This document shows, piece after piece, positions 27,242-35,384 of a DNA stretch of 64,000 nucleotides (its first letter is position 1; each line of letters begins with the position of its first letter). A program made the translations under genes and the position numbers. This DNA is from Alteromonas ponticola. Lineage in GTDB: Bacteria; Pseudomonadota; Gammaproteobacteria; Enterobacterales; Alteromonadaceae. Under the pieces are notes generated by a model, which was not told the origin of the DNA, made no database searches, and saw nothing but the letters and a program-made list of their open reading frames with translations. The DNA lies in contig NZ_JAATNW010000001.1 of NCBI RefSeq assembly GCF_012911815.1, positions 1 through 64,000 on the forward strand. Reading direction: 5' to 3'.

Positions 27242-27270
27242 TTGTTTAGCGTACAAGTGTTCGCTAAATT
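27242..27270 (+). promoter_or_regulatory. Predicted fabA promoter with embedded FabR operator
   Basis: The palindrome arms TTTAGCGTACA (27245-27255) and TGTTCGCTAAA (27258-27268) around AG differ at one position and closely match the E. coli FabR operator (AGCGTACA-N2-TGTNCGCT style) of fabA and fabB. A possible -35 TTGTTT (27242-27247) and -10 TAAATT (27265-27270), 17 bp apart, flank it, so a bound repressor would block RNA polymerase. FabR control of unsaturated fatty acid synthesis is known; its presence in this organism is inferred. Confidence 0.75.
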
Positions 27271-27303
27271 AGCCGTTCATTTTTTCAGAAGCGATATTGA
27301 GTA

Positions 27304-27822
27304 ATGACAGAAAGAAAAAATAGTTTTGACCGAGACGACTTGTTGGCGTGCAGCCGAGGTGAGATGTTTGGTCCGGGTAACAGTCAATTGCCTGCCCCGA
27401 ATATGTTGATGATGGACAGAATTGTTAGCATTACTGAAGACGGTGGTGAGCACGGTAAGGGACAAATTATCGCAGAGCTGGATATTGCAGAAGATCTGTG
27501 GTTTTTCGATTGCCACTTTCCCGGCGATCCTGTAATGCCGGGTTGTTTAGGTCTAGATGCGATGTGGCAGCTGGTAGGCTTTTTTCTTGGCTGGAGCGGA
27601 GGCCCCGGTAAGGGTCGCGCATTAGGTGTAGGTCAGGTGAAATTTACCGGTCAGATATTGCCAACGGCGAAAAAAGTAACTTACCGTATCGATATGAAGC
27701 GTGTGGTAAAGCGCAAGTTATTCATGGGCATGGCAGACGGTACGGTTGAAGTTGATGGGCGTCAGATTTATTCGGCTAACGATTTAAAAGTGGGCCTGTT
27801 TCAGGATACCTCTGCTTTTTAA
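27304..27822 (+). CDS. fabA: 3-hydroxydecanoyl-ACP dehydratase/isomerase FabA
   Basis: A 172-residue cytosolic enzyme, the same length as in E. coli, which dehydrates 3-hydroxydecanoyl-ACP and isomerises the product to cis-3-decenoyl-ACP, the entry to unsaturated fatty acids. Hotdog-fold motifs: [20 protein letters not shown], then [20 protein letters not shown], which carries the catalytic His and Asp. It is monocistronic, between a FabR-type operator and an intrinsic terminator. fabB, its usual partner, is not in the window. Confidence 0.97.
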   Translation: MTERKNSFDRDDLLACSRGEMFGPGNSQLPAPNMLMMDRIVSITEDGGEHGKGQIIAELDIAEDLWFFDCHFPGDPVMPGCLGLDAMWQLVGFFLGWSGGPGKGRALGVGQVKFTGQILPTAKKVTYRIDMKRVVKRKLFMGMADGTVEVDGRQIYSANDLKVGLFQDTSAF

Positions 27823-27838
27823 TCGCCCTAAAAAAGTA

Positions 27839-27859
27839 AAAGCCCCTAAACGGGGCTTT
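27839..27859. terminator. Bidirectional terminator between fabA and rmf
   Basis: AAAGCCCC (27839-27846), loop TAAAC, GGGGCTTT (27852-27859). T-rich sequence follows on both strands, so it can end both fabA and the convergent rmf. Confidence 0.8.
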
Positions 27860-27881
27860 GTTACTACCTCAGAAAAGATTA

Positions 27882-28058
27882 TTACCGAACTGACAATCCT
27901 TGCTGCCGATCATCAACAGCCTCACGCCATCCCCCTAACCAATGCGACCGCGCATCATTTGATTGAAATGGACAGTTTTCCTTAGATCGACCGCTTATTC
28001 CTGCTTGATACCCTTTTGCATGGGCGCGTGTCAGTTTATCTCTTTTTTGTCTTTTCAT
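27882..28058 (-). CDS. rmf: Ribosome modulation factor RMF
   Basis: A 58-residue basic protein that dimerises 70S ribosomes into inactive 100S particles in stationary phase. ATG 28058 is chosen over the upstream ATG because AGAGG precedes it and the family N-terminus MKRQKRDKLTRAHAKGYQAG starts there. The rest is also standard: GISGRSKENCPF and SHWLGGWREAVDDR. The roughly 240 bp upstream is AT-rich and holds a palindrome TGCCAA-TAT-TTGGCA (28281-28295) and two TGTCAT repeats 11 bp apart, which may be regulatory. E. coli rmf responds to ppGpp and CRP; here regulation is unknown. Confidence 0.94.
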   Translation of the reverse strand: MKRQKRDKLTRAHAKGYQAGISGRSKENCPFQSNDARSHWLGGWREAVDDRQQGLSVR

Positions 28059-28300
28059 TGATAAGCCTCTTTTTTGGTTAACGTGCAAAAAAACACTTAC
28101 CGAGCGCTCTTACTAAATTCGTATCGTTAGTGCCGATAAAATGTTTCGCACATTACTGAGATAGCGTAATTGACAAAATGGTTCAACAAAGTTTTTTTAA
28201 TTGGCTAATTGACAAACAGTAAGCTATTAATTGCATTATTCTTTTTTATTACAATTTTTTGTCATAAATATGTCATTTATTGCCAATATTTGGCATAAAA

Positions 28301-28320
28301 AAACCGCCCTAAGGCGGTTT
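28301..28320 (-). terminator. Intrinsic terminator downstream of the DUF3466 gene
   Basis: AAACCGCC, loop CTAA, GGCGGTTT, followed on the minus strand by a run of T. It ends the leftward DUF3466 transcript 10 bp after its stop codon. Confidence 0.85.
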
Positions 28321-28329
28321 CAATTTCGT

Positions 28330-30033
28330 TTAGCAAAGTTTTCGCCTGCGTAAACAAATCAACAAGCATAGAGCGAGCAAAGAGACAAAGGTGCCGGTAG
28401 CAGCAGCGCGCTCGTAGTTTGGTTGCTCTTTTTCATCACAGGCTTCAATTTGACCGTTTGCGATAGGTGATAACTTTACAGCGACGATTTTATCGACCTT
28501 AATATTTTCGCCGTTCTCATCGAGTATAGGTGTGCCACTTGCGTATCTTTCGTTTGCACGGATCCTGGCGTTTGCAATAATTTCGTTGTCATCATTAATA
28601 TCGATCGCTTCAACTAGCAAATATGGCGTGTCGCATTGAGTAAGCTGGTTGAGGTTAACAAACTCATCCGCGTTGATGTCATACATAAAGGCGTTAGTTT
28701 CTCTGTTCGCTTCATTGCTGGACTCAATATCCGCGCCGCCCACAACGATATTTTTATTGTTTATCGCCTGCGGCTTAACCCCAGCATTAACAAAAAAACC
28801 ATCCGGATAGCGGGTTTCAGCGGTGGCTGCGTTATGCACGAAAAAGCGTTCTCTGGCGACCTCATTAGGCGCTCTAAAAACGGTTCCTGTTATCCAACCG
28901 CTGTCATTAACCGCCGTGGCCTGACTTGAGAGATCACGCTCATCGGAAAGAAATGCAACAGTTGCACCATCCTTAAAATAGGTTGCGTGCTGCTCTGGTC
29001 GATTAACGGGCACCTGGTTATCTGGAAGCAATAATCTGACAGAATCCCCCGTGTGCGTCCAACCTACTGCCAGACCATTATTATTAATATTAAGGATGCG
29101 GTTTTCCCAGGCAAACTGGTTAGATTCAGGCTCAAACGGTAACGGGAACGTTTCTTGTGAAAGTACTTCCCCGCTAGCGCTCAGCTGCCAGACAGTAGCT
29201 CGCTTGGATGAGTTCTGTTCAAACTCTGCGCCGGTGATGATACCGAACAGACAAACTTCCTCCGGCACATCACCCCGTTCGTTTTCATCAGCACACGCTG
29301 CGACGCTGTCGCGTAAGGCTGGGGAGAAGCGGGTTGAACTGTAGCCGCCTACCTGAAAGTTACGATTGACGGCAAAGGCTTCGGATAGGCCATTGGCAAG
29401 TTTGTCTTTTGGCAATAACGCTGTGGTGTCACTACCAACCTGAACAAATGCTCTGCGCAGGATATCGTTAACCGTATACCTGATTAGCTGATCGTCTGCG
29501 TTGGTGTATTCAACGTCAACGAATGGAGATTGCGAAGACCCCACGATAAAATCACCATCCACACTGTCATAGGCGATGGTGGTAACTGACTTACTGAAGT
29601 CATCAAATTTTTCAACGTAATTATCAAATCCGGCAATGAATTGAGTATTAACTAAATCAGTGGCATAGCTTTTAAATTGGGCAATTTTTTGCTTGCGCAG
29701 AGAAAACGCACTCTGGTCATTTTGAACGATCAGATAATTTACGATTAACGTGTAGTCGATATCACTGAATATACCATTGCGGATATCTTCTTCGCTTTCA
29801 ATCGACGCTTCATTTGTTGAAAAAAAGTTGGTTTGGGTCAACCGTTTTACGTCTATCGGAGAATTGAACTCATTGCTGGTCGTAACCAGCATAAAATCGC
29901 TATTATCAATTGACTGGGCAAATGTACCTTTTGCCTTATTATTGACCGGAAGCGGTGTTATCGAATAAGTCGCAGCGACAGTACTCATGCTGGTCAATGT
30001 TAACAGGGCGGCTGCAATTGGTGTTATTTTCAT
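28330..30033 (-). CDS. DUF3466 family exported protein with C-terminal sorting-like tail
   Basis: A 567-residue exported protein of unknown function. It has a signal peptide (MKITPIAAALLTLTSMSTVA, cleavage after AA). The body has repeated motifs of the form INNNGLAVGWT, VNDSGWITGTV, INNKNIVVGGA and INDDNEIIANA, like the HAF/beta-propeller-type repeats of extracellular proteins. The C-terminus is a hydrophobic helix, TGTFVSLLALCLLICL, followed by RRRKLC, the shape of a GlyGly-CTERM (rhombosortase) or similar anchor, but without the Gly-Gly pair. In Shewanella relatives this gene sits beside rmf/fabA and uup, as here. Confidence 0.82.
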   Translation of the reverse strand: MKITPIAAALLTLTSMSTVAATYSITPLPVNNKAKGTFAQSIDNSDFMLVTTSNEFNSPIDVKRLTQTNFFSTNEASIESEEDIRNGIFSDIDYTLIVNYLIVQNDQSAFSLRKQKIAQFKSYATDLVNTQFIAGFDNYVEKFDDFSKSVTTIAYDSVDGDFIVGSSQSPFVDVEYTNADDQLIRYTVNDILRRAFVQVGSDTTALLPKDKLANGLSEAFAVNRNFQVGGYSSTRFSPALRDSVAACADENERGDVPEEVCLFGIITGAEFEQNSSKRATVWQLSASGEVLSQETFPLPFEPESNQFAWENRILNINNNGLAVGWTHTGDSVRLLLPDNQVPVNRPEQHATYFKDGATVAFLSDERDLSSQATAVNDSGWITGTVFRAPNEVARERFFVHNAATAETRYPDGFFVNAGVKPQAINNKNIVVGGADIESSNEANRETNAFMYDINADEFVNLNQLTQCDTPYLLVEAIDINDDNEIIANARIRANERYASGTPILDENGENIKVDKIVAVKLSPIANGQIEACDEKEQPNYERAAATGTFVSLLALCLLICLRRRKLC

Positions 30034-30045
30034 GGATTATCCTAT

Positions 30046-31986
30046 TTACTGCTGATCTTCCAGCGTACTTTCTAATTCATCCCAGCGAGCGTATTTCGCT
30101 GCTAACGTATCCTCAATTTCAGCAAGTTGCGCGAGTGCTGTTGAGGTCTCATCATTCGTTCGTTTAAAAAATTCGGGTTGGTTAACTTGTTCTTGTAATT
30201 CTGCCAGCTTTTCCTCTAACGATTCAATCTCTTGAGGTAAGCTTTCCAGCTCTCTTTGTGCTTTGTACGAGAGCTTTTTAGGCTTTTTCGTTACTGGCGC
30301 TGGCTTTGGACTGCTTTCCTGAGATTTAGTTTCACTTTTAGCTGACCTGAGCTGTTTTCTTTCAAACACATCAAATACCGATTCGCCTCTGCCTTTATAC
30401 CATTGTTCAATATCAGTAAACCCGCCGACAAATTCCTGAATCTTGCCGTTACCGGCGAAAAACAAGGCACTGTCAGCTACGTTGTCAACAAACTCCCTGT
30501 CATGGCTAACCAGCAACACGGTGCCTTCGTAGTTCAGTAGCAGGCTTTCCAACATTTCCAGAGTTTCGACATCCAGATCATTGGTCGGTTCATCGAGAAC
30601 CAGAACATTACTGGGTTTAAGCATGAGCTTGGCCAGCATTAAGCGGTTTTTTTCTCCGCCAGACAAAGATTTTACCGGTGCATTAACCCGCTCCGGCGTG
30701 AACAGGTAATCTTGCAGATAGCTAATCACGTGTCGGGGTTGGCCATTCACGGTTAAATCGCGTTTGCCGTCGCCAACCGCATCGATGACGGATTTTTCCA
30801 GATCCAGCCCTTGTCTGTGCTGATCGAAATAAGCAACTTCAAGATTTGCGCCTTGCTTGCAATTTCCGCTATCGGGTTCAAGTTGACCTAATAACAGTTT
30901 GATAAGGGTGGTTTTACCGCATCCATTAGGGCCGATAAGAGCGATTTTATCACCCCGTAACAGGGTCAGGTTTAAGTCACGAACCAGACACTTTTGTTCA
31001 ATTGAGTAGCTCAGATGGGTGGCTTCAAAAACGGTTTTACCTGAGCGTGTAGAGGCTGATTGCGATACTACCGCATTGCCCTGCACTTCCTGGCGTTGCC
31101 TGCGCTGTTCGCGTAGCTTTTTCAGGGCTCTGACCCTGCCTTCGTTACGTGTTCTGCGTGCTTTGATACCTTGACGGATCCAGACTTCTTCCTGCGCTAA
31201 CTTTTTATCAAACTCTGCATTCTGAGTTGCTTCAATTTCAAGATCTTGCTGCTTCTTTTCAAGATAGGTCGCATAGTTGCCCGGGTAACTGGTGAGCGTA
31301 CCTCTATCGAGATCAATGATACGGGTTGCCATACGTCTGATAAAAGAACGATCGTGGCTGATAAAAATAATGGCCCCATTATAAGTCGATAGAGAGCTTT
31401 CTAACCACTCTATCATAGCAATGTCCAAGTGGTTGGTTGGCTCATCAAGTAATAAAATATCCGGTGAACGCACCAGCGTGCGCGCCAGTGCTGCCTTGCG
31501 GCGCCAGCCACCAGATAACTCAGCGAGCCTGGTATCAGGAAGCAGTTGTAACTGTGACAGCGTTTGCTCAATTTTCTGTTCAAACTGCCACGCATTCTGT
31601 GCTTCCAGTTGTTCTTGCAGATTTTGTAGCCGCACTAAATTTGCTTCTGATGGATCTTCTGCCACGGTTTGCGTTTGATGAAAGTAGGCCTTTATCGTTT
31701 CACCCAACTCGGCAAGACCTTCGGCTACATAATCAAAAATGCTGACGTTATTGGTTTGGGGTGGATCCTGTTCCAACCGGGCGATAATGGTGTCATTATC
31801 GATAATTCGCTGGCCGTCATCGGCATTAATTTCACCGGCAATGACTTTCAGTAAAGTCGATTTACCGCTGCCGTTTCGTCCAACCAGGCAGACCCGCTCT
31901 TTAGGTTGTACCACCAGATCAATGTCATTCAGTAACGGAGGGCTACCGAACATTAACGAAATATTTTTTAACTGAATTAAACTCAT
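30046..31986 (-). CDS. uup: ABC-F ATPase Uup
   Basis: A 646-residue cytosolic ABC-F protein with two nucleotide-binding domains and no membrane segments. First domain: GRNGSGKSTLLK, LSGGWRRKAALARTL, LLLDEPTNHLD. Second: GPNGCGKTTLIK, LSGGEKNRLMLAKL, LVLDEPTNDLD. A charged linker lies between them, and a Lys/Glu-rich C-terminal segment (about 560-646) forms the Uup coiled coil implicated in DNA binding. Family roles include ribosome-associated quality control and reduced precise transposon excision. Its ATG overlaps the stop of the glutaredoxin-like gene (ATGA), so it is the last gene of the rlmKL run. Confidence 0.95.
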   Translation of the reverse strand: MSLIQLKNISLMFGSPPLLNDIDLVVQPKERVCLVGRNGSGKSTLLKVIAGEINADDGQRIIDNDTIIARLEQDPPQTNNVSIFDYVAEGLAELGETIKAYFHQTQTVAEDPSEANLVRLQNLQEQLEAQNAWQFEQKIEQTLSQLQLLPDTRLAELSGGWRRKAALARTLVRSPDILLLDEPTNHLDIAMIEWLESSLSTYNGAIIFISHDRSFIRRMATRIIDLDRGTLTSYPGNYATYLEKKQQDLEIEATQNAEFDKKLAQEEVWIRQGIKARRTRNEGRVRALKKLREQRRQRQEVQGNAVVSQSASTRSGKTVFEATHLSYSIEQKCLVRDLNLTLLRGDKIALIGPNGCGKTTLIKLLLGQLEPDSGNCKQGANLEVAYFDQHRQGLDLEKSVIDAVGDGKRDLTVNGQPRHVISYLQDYLFTPERVNAPVKSLSGGEKNRLMLAKLMLKPSNVLVLDEPTNDLDVETLEMLESLLLNYEGTVLLVSHDREFVDNVADSALFFAGNGKIQEFVGGFTDIEQWYKGRGESVFDVFERKQLRSAKSETKSQESSPKPAPVTKKPKKLSYKAQRELESLPQEIESLEEKLAELQEQVNQPEFFKRTNDETSTALAQLAEIEDTLAAKYARWDELESTLEDQQ

Positions 31987-32213
31987 TCTAAAAACTGCTC
32001 AAGAAGTTCGGTATCAAATGGCCAACCAAGTTCGGCATCGGTATCTTTTCGTTTTACCACTGGAATGCGTGCACCATACAAATGATATAGCTCGGCACTC
32101 TCTCGGATATTGACCTTTTCAATATCAACGGGCCGATTCAGCTCGGCAATGATGGCTAGCGCATCATCGCATAAATGGCAGCCAGGGCCGGTGAATAAAA
32201 TAAGACTTAGCAT
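31983..32213 (-). CDS. Glutaredoxin-like thioredoxin-fold protein
   Basis: A 76-residue protein of the DUF836/glutaredoxin-like family. The start is taken as ATG 32213 (MLSLILFTGPGCHLCDDA); a start five codons upstream is possible. The CHLC pair is the redox motif, and RIPVVKRKDTDAELGWPFD holds the cis-Pro loop. It overlaps the end of rlmKL by 7 bp and the start of uup by 4 bp, so all three are co-translated. The physiological thiol partner is unknown. Confidence 0.85.
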   Translation of the reverse strand: MLSLILFTGPGCHLCDDALAIIAELNRPVDIEKVNIRESAELYHLYGARIPVVKRKDTDAELGWPFDTELLEQFLE

Positions 32214-34303
32214 GCCAGTAGCCAACACTTATGAATATTGCTGTGCCGTGCAAAGTCAGTGGGGATAGTTTGTTGACTTATGTCGGTAATGTGGAGGCCC
32301 AACGCAGCGATGTCATCGGTTGCTAACTTAAATCCCCGTCGATTATTTGAAAAAACAATCTCTCCTCCCTCTCGCAAACATTTTCTAGCGTTAGTAATCA
32401 GCTCTACATGGTCGCGCTGGACATCCCAGGTAGTATTCATGCGCTTAGAGTTAGAGAACGAAGGTGGGTCAATAAAAATTAAATCGTATTTGGCGTTGTG
32501 TTCGGCTAACCAGCTCACACAATCAGCTTGAATAAACGCATAAGCGCCACTTAATTTATTCTGCTTAAAATTGTCTTTCGCCCACTCAAGGTAGGTATTC
32601 GACATGTCAACCGTGGTAACAGAACGCGCTCCACCCAGTGCGGCAAACACAGACACTGAACCGGTGTACGAAAACAAGTTTAACACATCTTTATTGGCGG
32701 CTTTGCTTTTTACTATCTGACGGGTTTCCCGATGATCGAGAAATAATCCGGTATCCAGATAATCAGTCAGGTTTACCAGAAATTGGGCACCGTTTTCATG
32801 CACAACCTGCTTGTCGCCTTTTTGAGATAGCTTAGTGTATTGCTGAGTGCCTTTTTGTTTTTCGCGAACTTTCAAATAAACATTTTTGCTGGCAACGCCG
32901 CACACCGCTGGCGCGTGCAATAGGACTTCCTGTAAACGGCGCTTGGCTTTGTCTTCGGAAACCGTTTTAGGCGGAGCGTATTCCTGGATAACCAGTGCCT
33001 CACCGTAACGATCAATTGCTACGTTATAGTCAGGTAAATCTGCATCATAAATACGGTAACAGTTAGTTTGCTGAGACTTGATCCACTTATTAAGTTTTTT
33101 AAGATTTTTTTGCAAGCGGTTAGCAAATTCATGATTACTGCCAGATTCACTAAACTGCTGGCAATTATCTTCGTCTAAAACATAATTAACCAGGCGGCAC
33201 TCCAGCTTGCCATTGTTAATGGCATAATCTTTATTCGCCCTTAACTTAAGTAACTTCAGGAGGTCCCGATTACTGCTCAATAGGGATACATGCCATCCCT
33301 GCCATGCGGTTTTAAGATGCTGTCCCCAATCGGTAAATAACTCAATCAGTTCAGTCAGCTGGCCAAGCCTCTCTCCGTAGGGTGGATTACTAACCAGATA
33401 ACCGACAGTTTTCAGCGGCGGGCAGAACGTGGTGGCGTTAGAATGAGCAAACTCGATATCACTGAACACGCCGGCATTGTCAGCGTTTTTACGGGCGACT
33501 GCCACAAGGTTTTTGTCTATGTCAGCTGCGAAGATGTTATTTAATGCCGGCGTTTGTGCGGCCAGGGCTTCAGTATTTAACTGATCCCACATCGCTTCGT
33601 CATGTTGTTGCCAACGATTGAACCCCCAATACTCGCGTTTTACACCGGGTGCGATATTGCGTTGAATGTATGCCGCTTCGATTGCCAGCGTGCCAGAGCC
33701 GCACATGGGATCGATTAAAGGACTGGAAGTCTTTTTCGTCCAGCCGGAACGCATTAGAATAGCGCAAGCAACATGCTCTTTAAGCGGCGCTTCGCCGGTG
33801 GATTGTCGATAGGCACGCTGATGTAAACTACTACCACTTAAGTCGATACCAATGGTGATCAAGTCTCGTTTGCAGCGGGCATAAATGGGCAAGTCAGGCT
33901 TATATTTTTGTACCGAAGGGCGCTCGCCCACGTTTTCCATAAATTGGTCAACGATGGCGTCTTTTATTTTAACAGCACCAAACTGGGTGTTTTTTATTAC
34001 CCTGTTGGTACCGTGAAAGGCAATACTTAACGTCTGCGAAGGCGCTAGATGTTCTGACCAATCAATGTCTTTAGCCGCATCATAAAGCCCTTCAGCATCA
34101 TCAAATTTACTTTCGTTTAATACCCAAACCACTCGGTTGGCAAGCCGTGACCACAAACAAAGACGGTAGGCCTGCTCAAGTGTGCCGGTAAACGTAAGCT
34201 GACCGGGCGATGATTTTATTTGCGCATCCGGCACCAGCATTGTCACTTCTTCAGCTAACAGTTCATCCAAACCTTTGCTGGTTGTGAGTAATATTGAATT
34301 CAT
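32207..34303 (-). CDS. rlmL: Bifunctional 23S rRNA methyltransferase RlmKL
   Basis: A 698-residue fusion of two SAM-dependent methyltransferases that modify G2445 (m2G, RlmL half) and G2069 (m7G, RlmK half) of 23S rRNA. Order: an N-terminal THUMP region (about 1-160), the RlmL domain with PLIDPMCGSGTLAIEAAYI and SNPPYGERLG, then the C-terminal RlmK domain with VLNLFSYTGSVSVFAALGG and LIFIDPPSFSNSKRM. Length agrees with E. coli (702). It starts 11 bp after pyrD and overlaps the glutaredoxin-like gene. Confidence 0.96.
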   Translation of the reverse strand: MNSILLTTSKGLDELLAEEVTMLVPDAQIKSSPGQLTFTGTLEQAYRLCLWSRLANRVVWVLNESKFDDAEGLYDAAKDIDWSEHLAPSQTLSIAFHGTNRVIKNTQFGAVKIKDAIVDQFMENVGERPSVQKYKPDLPIYARCKRDLITIGIDLSGSSLHQRAYRQSTGEAPLKEHVACAILMRSGWTKKTSSPLIDPMCGSGTLAIEAAYIQRNIAPGVKREYWGFNRWQQHDEAMWDQLNTEALAAQTPALNNIFAADIDKNLVAVARKNADNAGVFSDIEFAHSNATTFCPPLKTVGYLVSNPPYGERLGQLTELIELFTDWGQHLKTAWQGWHVSLLSSNRDLLKLLKLRANKDYAINNGKLECRLVNYVLDEDNCQQFSESGSNHEFANRLQKNLKKLNKWIKSQQTNCYRIYDADLPDYNVAIDRYGEALVIQEYAPPKTVSEDKAKRRLQEVLLHAPAVCGVASKNVYLKVREKQKGTQQYTKLSQKGDKQVVHENGAQFLVNLTDYLDTGLFLDHRETRQIVKSKAANKDVLNLFSYTGSVSVFAALGGARSVTTVDMSNTYLEWAKDNFKQNKLSGAYAFIQADCVSWLAEHNAKYDLIFIDPPSFSNSKRMNTTWDVQRDHVELITNARKCLREGGEIVFSNNRRGFKLATDDIAALGLHITDISQQTIPTDFARHSNIHKCWLLAC

Positions 34304-34314
34304 AATCTTCTTAA

Positions 34315-35322
34315 TTAAAGCGACTTGGCAATACGTTTGATCAAGTCGGGGCCCTGATAAATAAAGGCTGAATATACCTGTATAAGTGACGCACCGGCAT
34401 CTAACCGCTGACGGGCAGTGTTTTCAGAATGAATCCCGCCGACACTGATTATAGGTAGCGCTCGATCCAGTTCGGCAGCAAGCTGTTTGGTTACCTGGTA
34501 ACTTTTATCATCCAACACTTCACCACTTAGACCGCCCGCTTCCTCTGCATTTTTAAGGCCCTCTACAGGCTTGCGATCAAGGGTAGTATTGGTGGCAATA
34601 ACGCCATCCATTTTTGATTTTATCAACGCGCGCGCAAAGTCCGATACTTCAGATTGAGACAGGTCTGGCGCAATTTTAACGAAAATAGGAACGTATTTGC
34701 TGTGAGTCTGACACAGTTTTTCCTGGCCCTGCTTTAACCCGTCCAATAAGTGGGACAATGCCTCACCATGCTGCAAGTTACGCAAACCCGGAGTGTTGGG
34801 CGACGAAATATTAACGGTTATGTAGCTGGCGTAAGGATACACTTTGTTTAAGCAAACCTGATAGTCGCTAAGTGCCTGTTCGTCGGGTGTATCTTTATTT
34901 TTACCTATATTGATACCAATGACACCGTCATATTCTGTTCGCTTAACTTGCTCGACCAGGTAATCAACCCCTTTATTGTTAAAGCCCATGCGATTGATGA
35001 TCGCCTGCTTTTCAGGGATCCTGAATAATCTCGGTTTAGGATTTCCTGACTGAGGACGCGGGGTAACCGTGCCTACTTCGATAAAGCCAAAACCCATGGC
35101 GGCAAATGCGTCAATACATTCGCCATTTTTATCCAACCCCGCAGCTAAACCGACAGGATTAGTAAATTTAATACCCGCCACGGTGGTGGGCTTAGACACA
35201 GTCTGGTGTGAATATAATTTATTCAGTGGCGTATGTTGGGTGCGATGTAGCCATTTTATTGCCAATTCATGGCTGGTTTCTGGGTCGCACTTAAGCAGTA
35301 AATTTTGAATAAGTGATTGCAT
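34315..35322 (-). CDS. pyrD: Dihydroorotate dehydrogenase (quinone), class 2
   Basis: A 335-residue FMN enzyme that oxidises dihydroorotate to orotate and passes electrons to membrane quinone. Class 2 marks: an N-terminal amphipathic helical extension for the quinone tunnel ([20 protein letters not shown]), [43 protein letters not shown] with the catalytic Ser region, and IISVGGIHS. Length agrees with E. coli (336). It is the first gene of pyrD-rlmKL-glutaredoxin-uup, just after the terminator of the dehydrogenase gene. Confidence 0.97.
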   Translation of the reverse strand: MQSLIQNLLLKCDPETSHELAIKWLHRTQHTPLNKLYSHQTVSKPTTVAGIKFTNPVGLAAGLDKNGECIDAFAAMGFGFIEVGTVTPRPQSGNPKPRLFRIPEKQAIINRMGFNNKGVDYLVEQVKRTEYDGVIGINIGKNKDTPDEQALSDYQVCLNKVYPYASYITVNISSPNTPGLRNLQHGEALSHLLDGLKQGQEKLCQTHSKYVPIFVKIAPDLSQSEVSDFARALIKSKMDGVIATNTTLDRKPVEGLKNAEEAGGLSGEVLDDKSYQVTKQLAAELDRALPIISVGGIHSENTARQRLDAGASLIQVYSAFIYQGPDLIKRIAKSL

Positions 35323-35332
35323 GTAATTATAA

Positions 35333-35357
35333 AAAAGCCCTGTATCCCAGGGCTTTT
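35333..35357 (-). terminator. Intrinsic terminator downstream of the NAD-glutamate dehydrogenase gene
   Basis: A 10-bp stem, AAAAGCCCTG and CAGGGCTTTT, loop TATCC, followed on the minus strand by more T. It lies between the dehydrogenase stop and the pyrD start. Confidence 0.85.
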
Positions 35358-35384
35358 ATTCGTCAGGTAACAATTGTGACCATT

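Noticed and set aside
28260..28295. TGCCAA-TAT-TTGGCA palindrome and TGTCAT repeats upstream of rmf as a named operator.
   Set aside because: The symmetry is real but no known regulator site fits, and the region is AT-rich enough for such matches by chance; noted only in the rmf entry.
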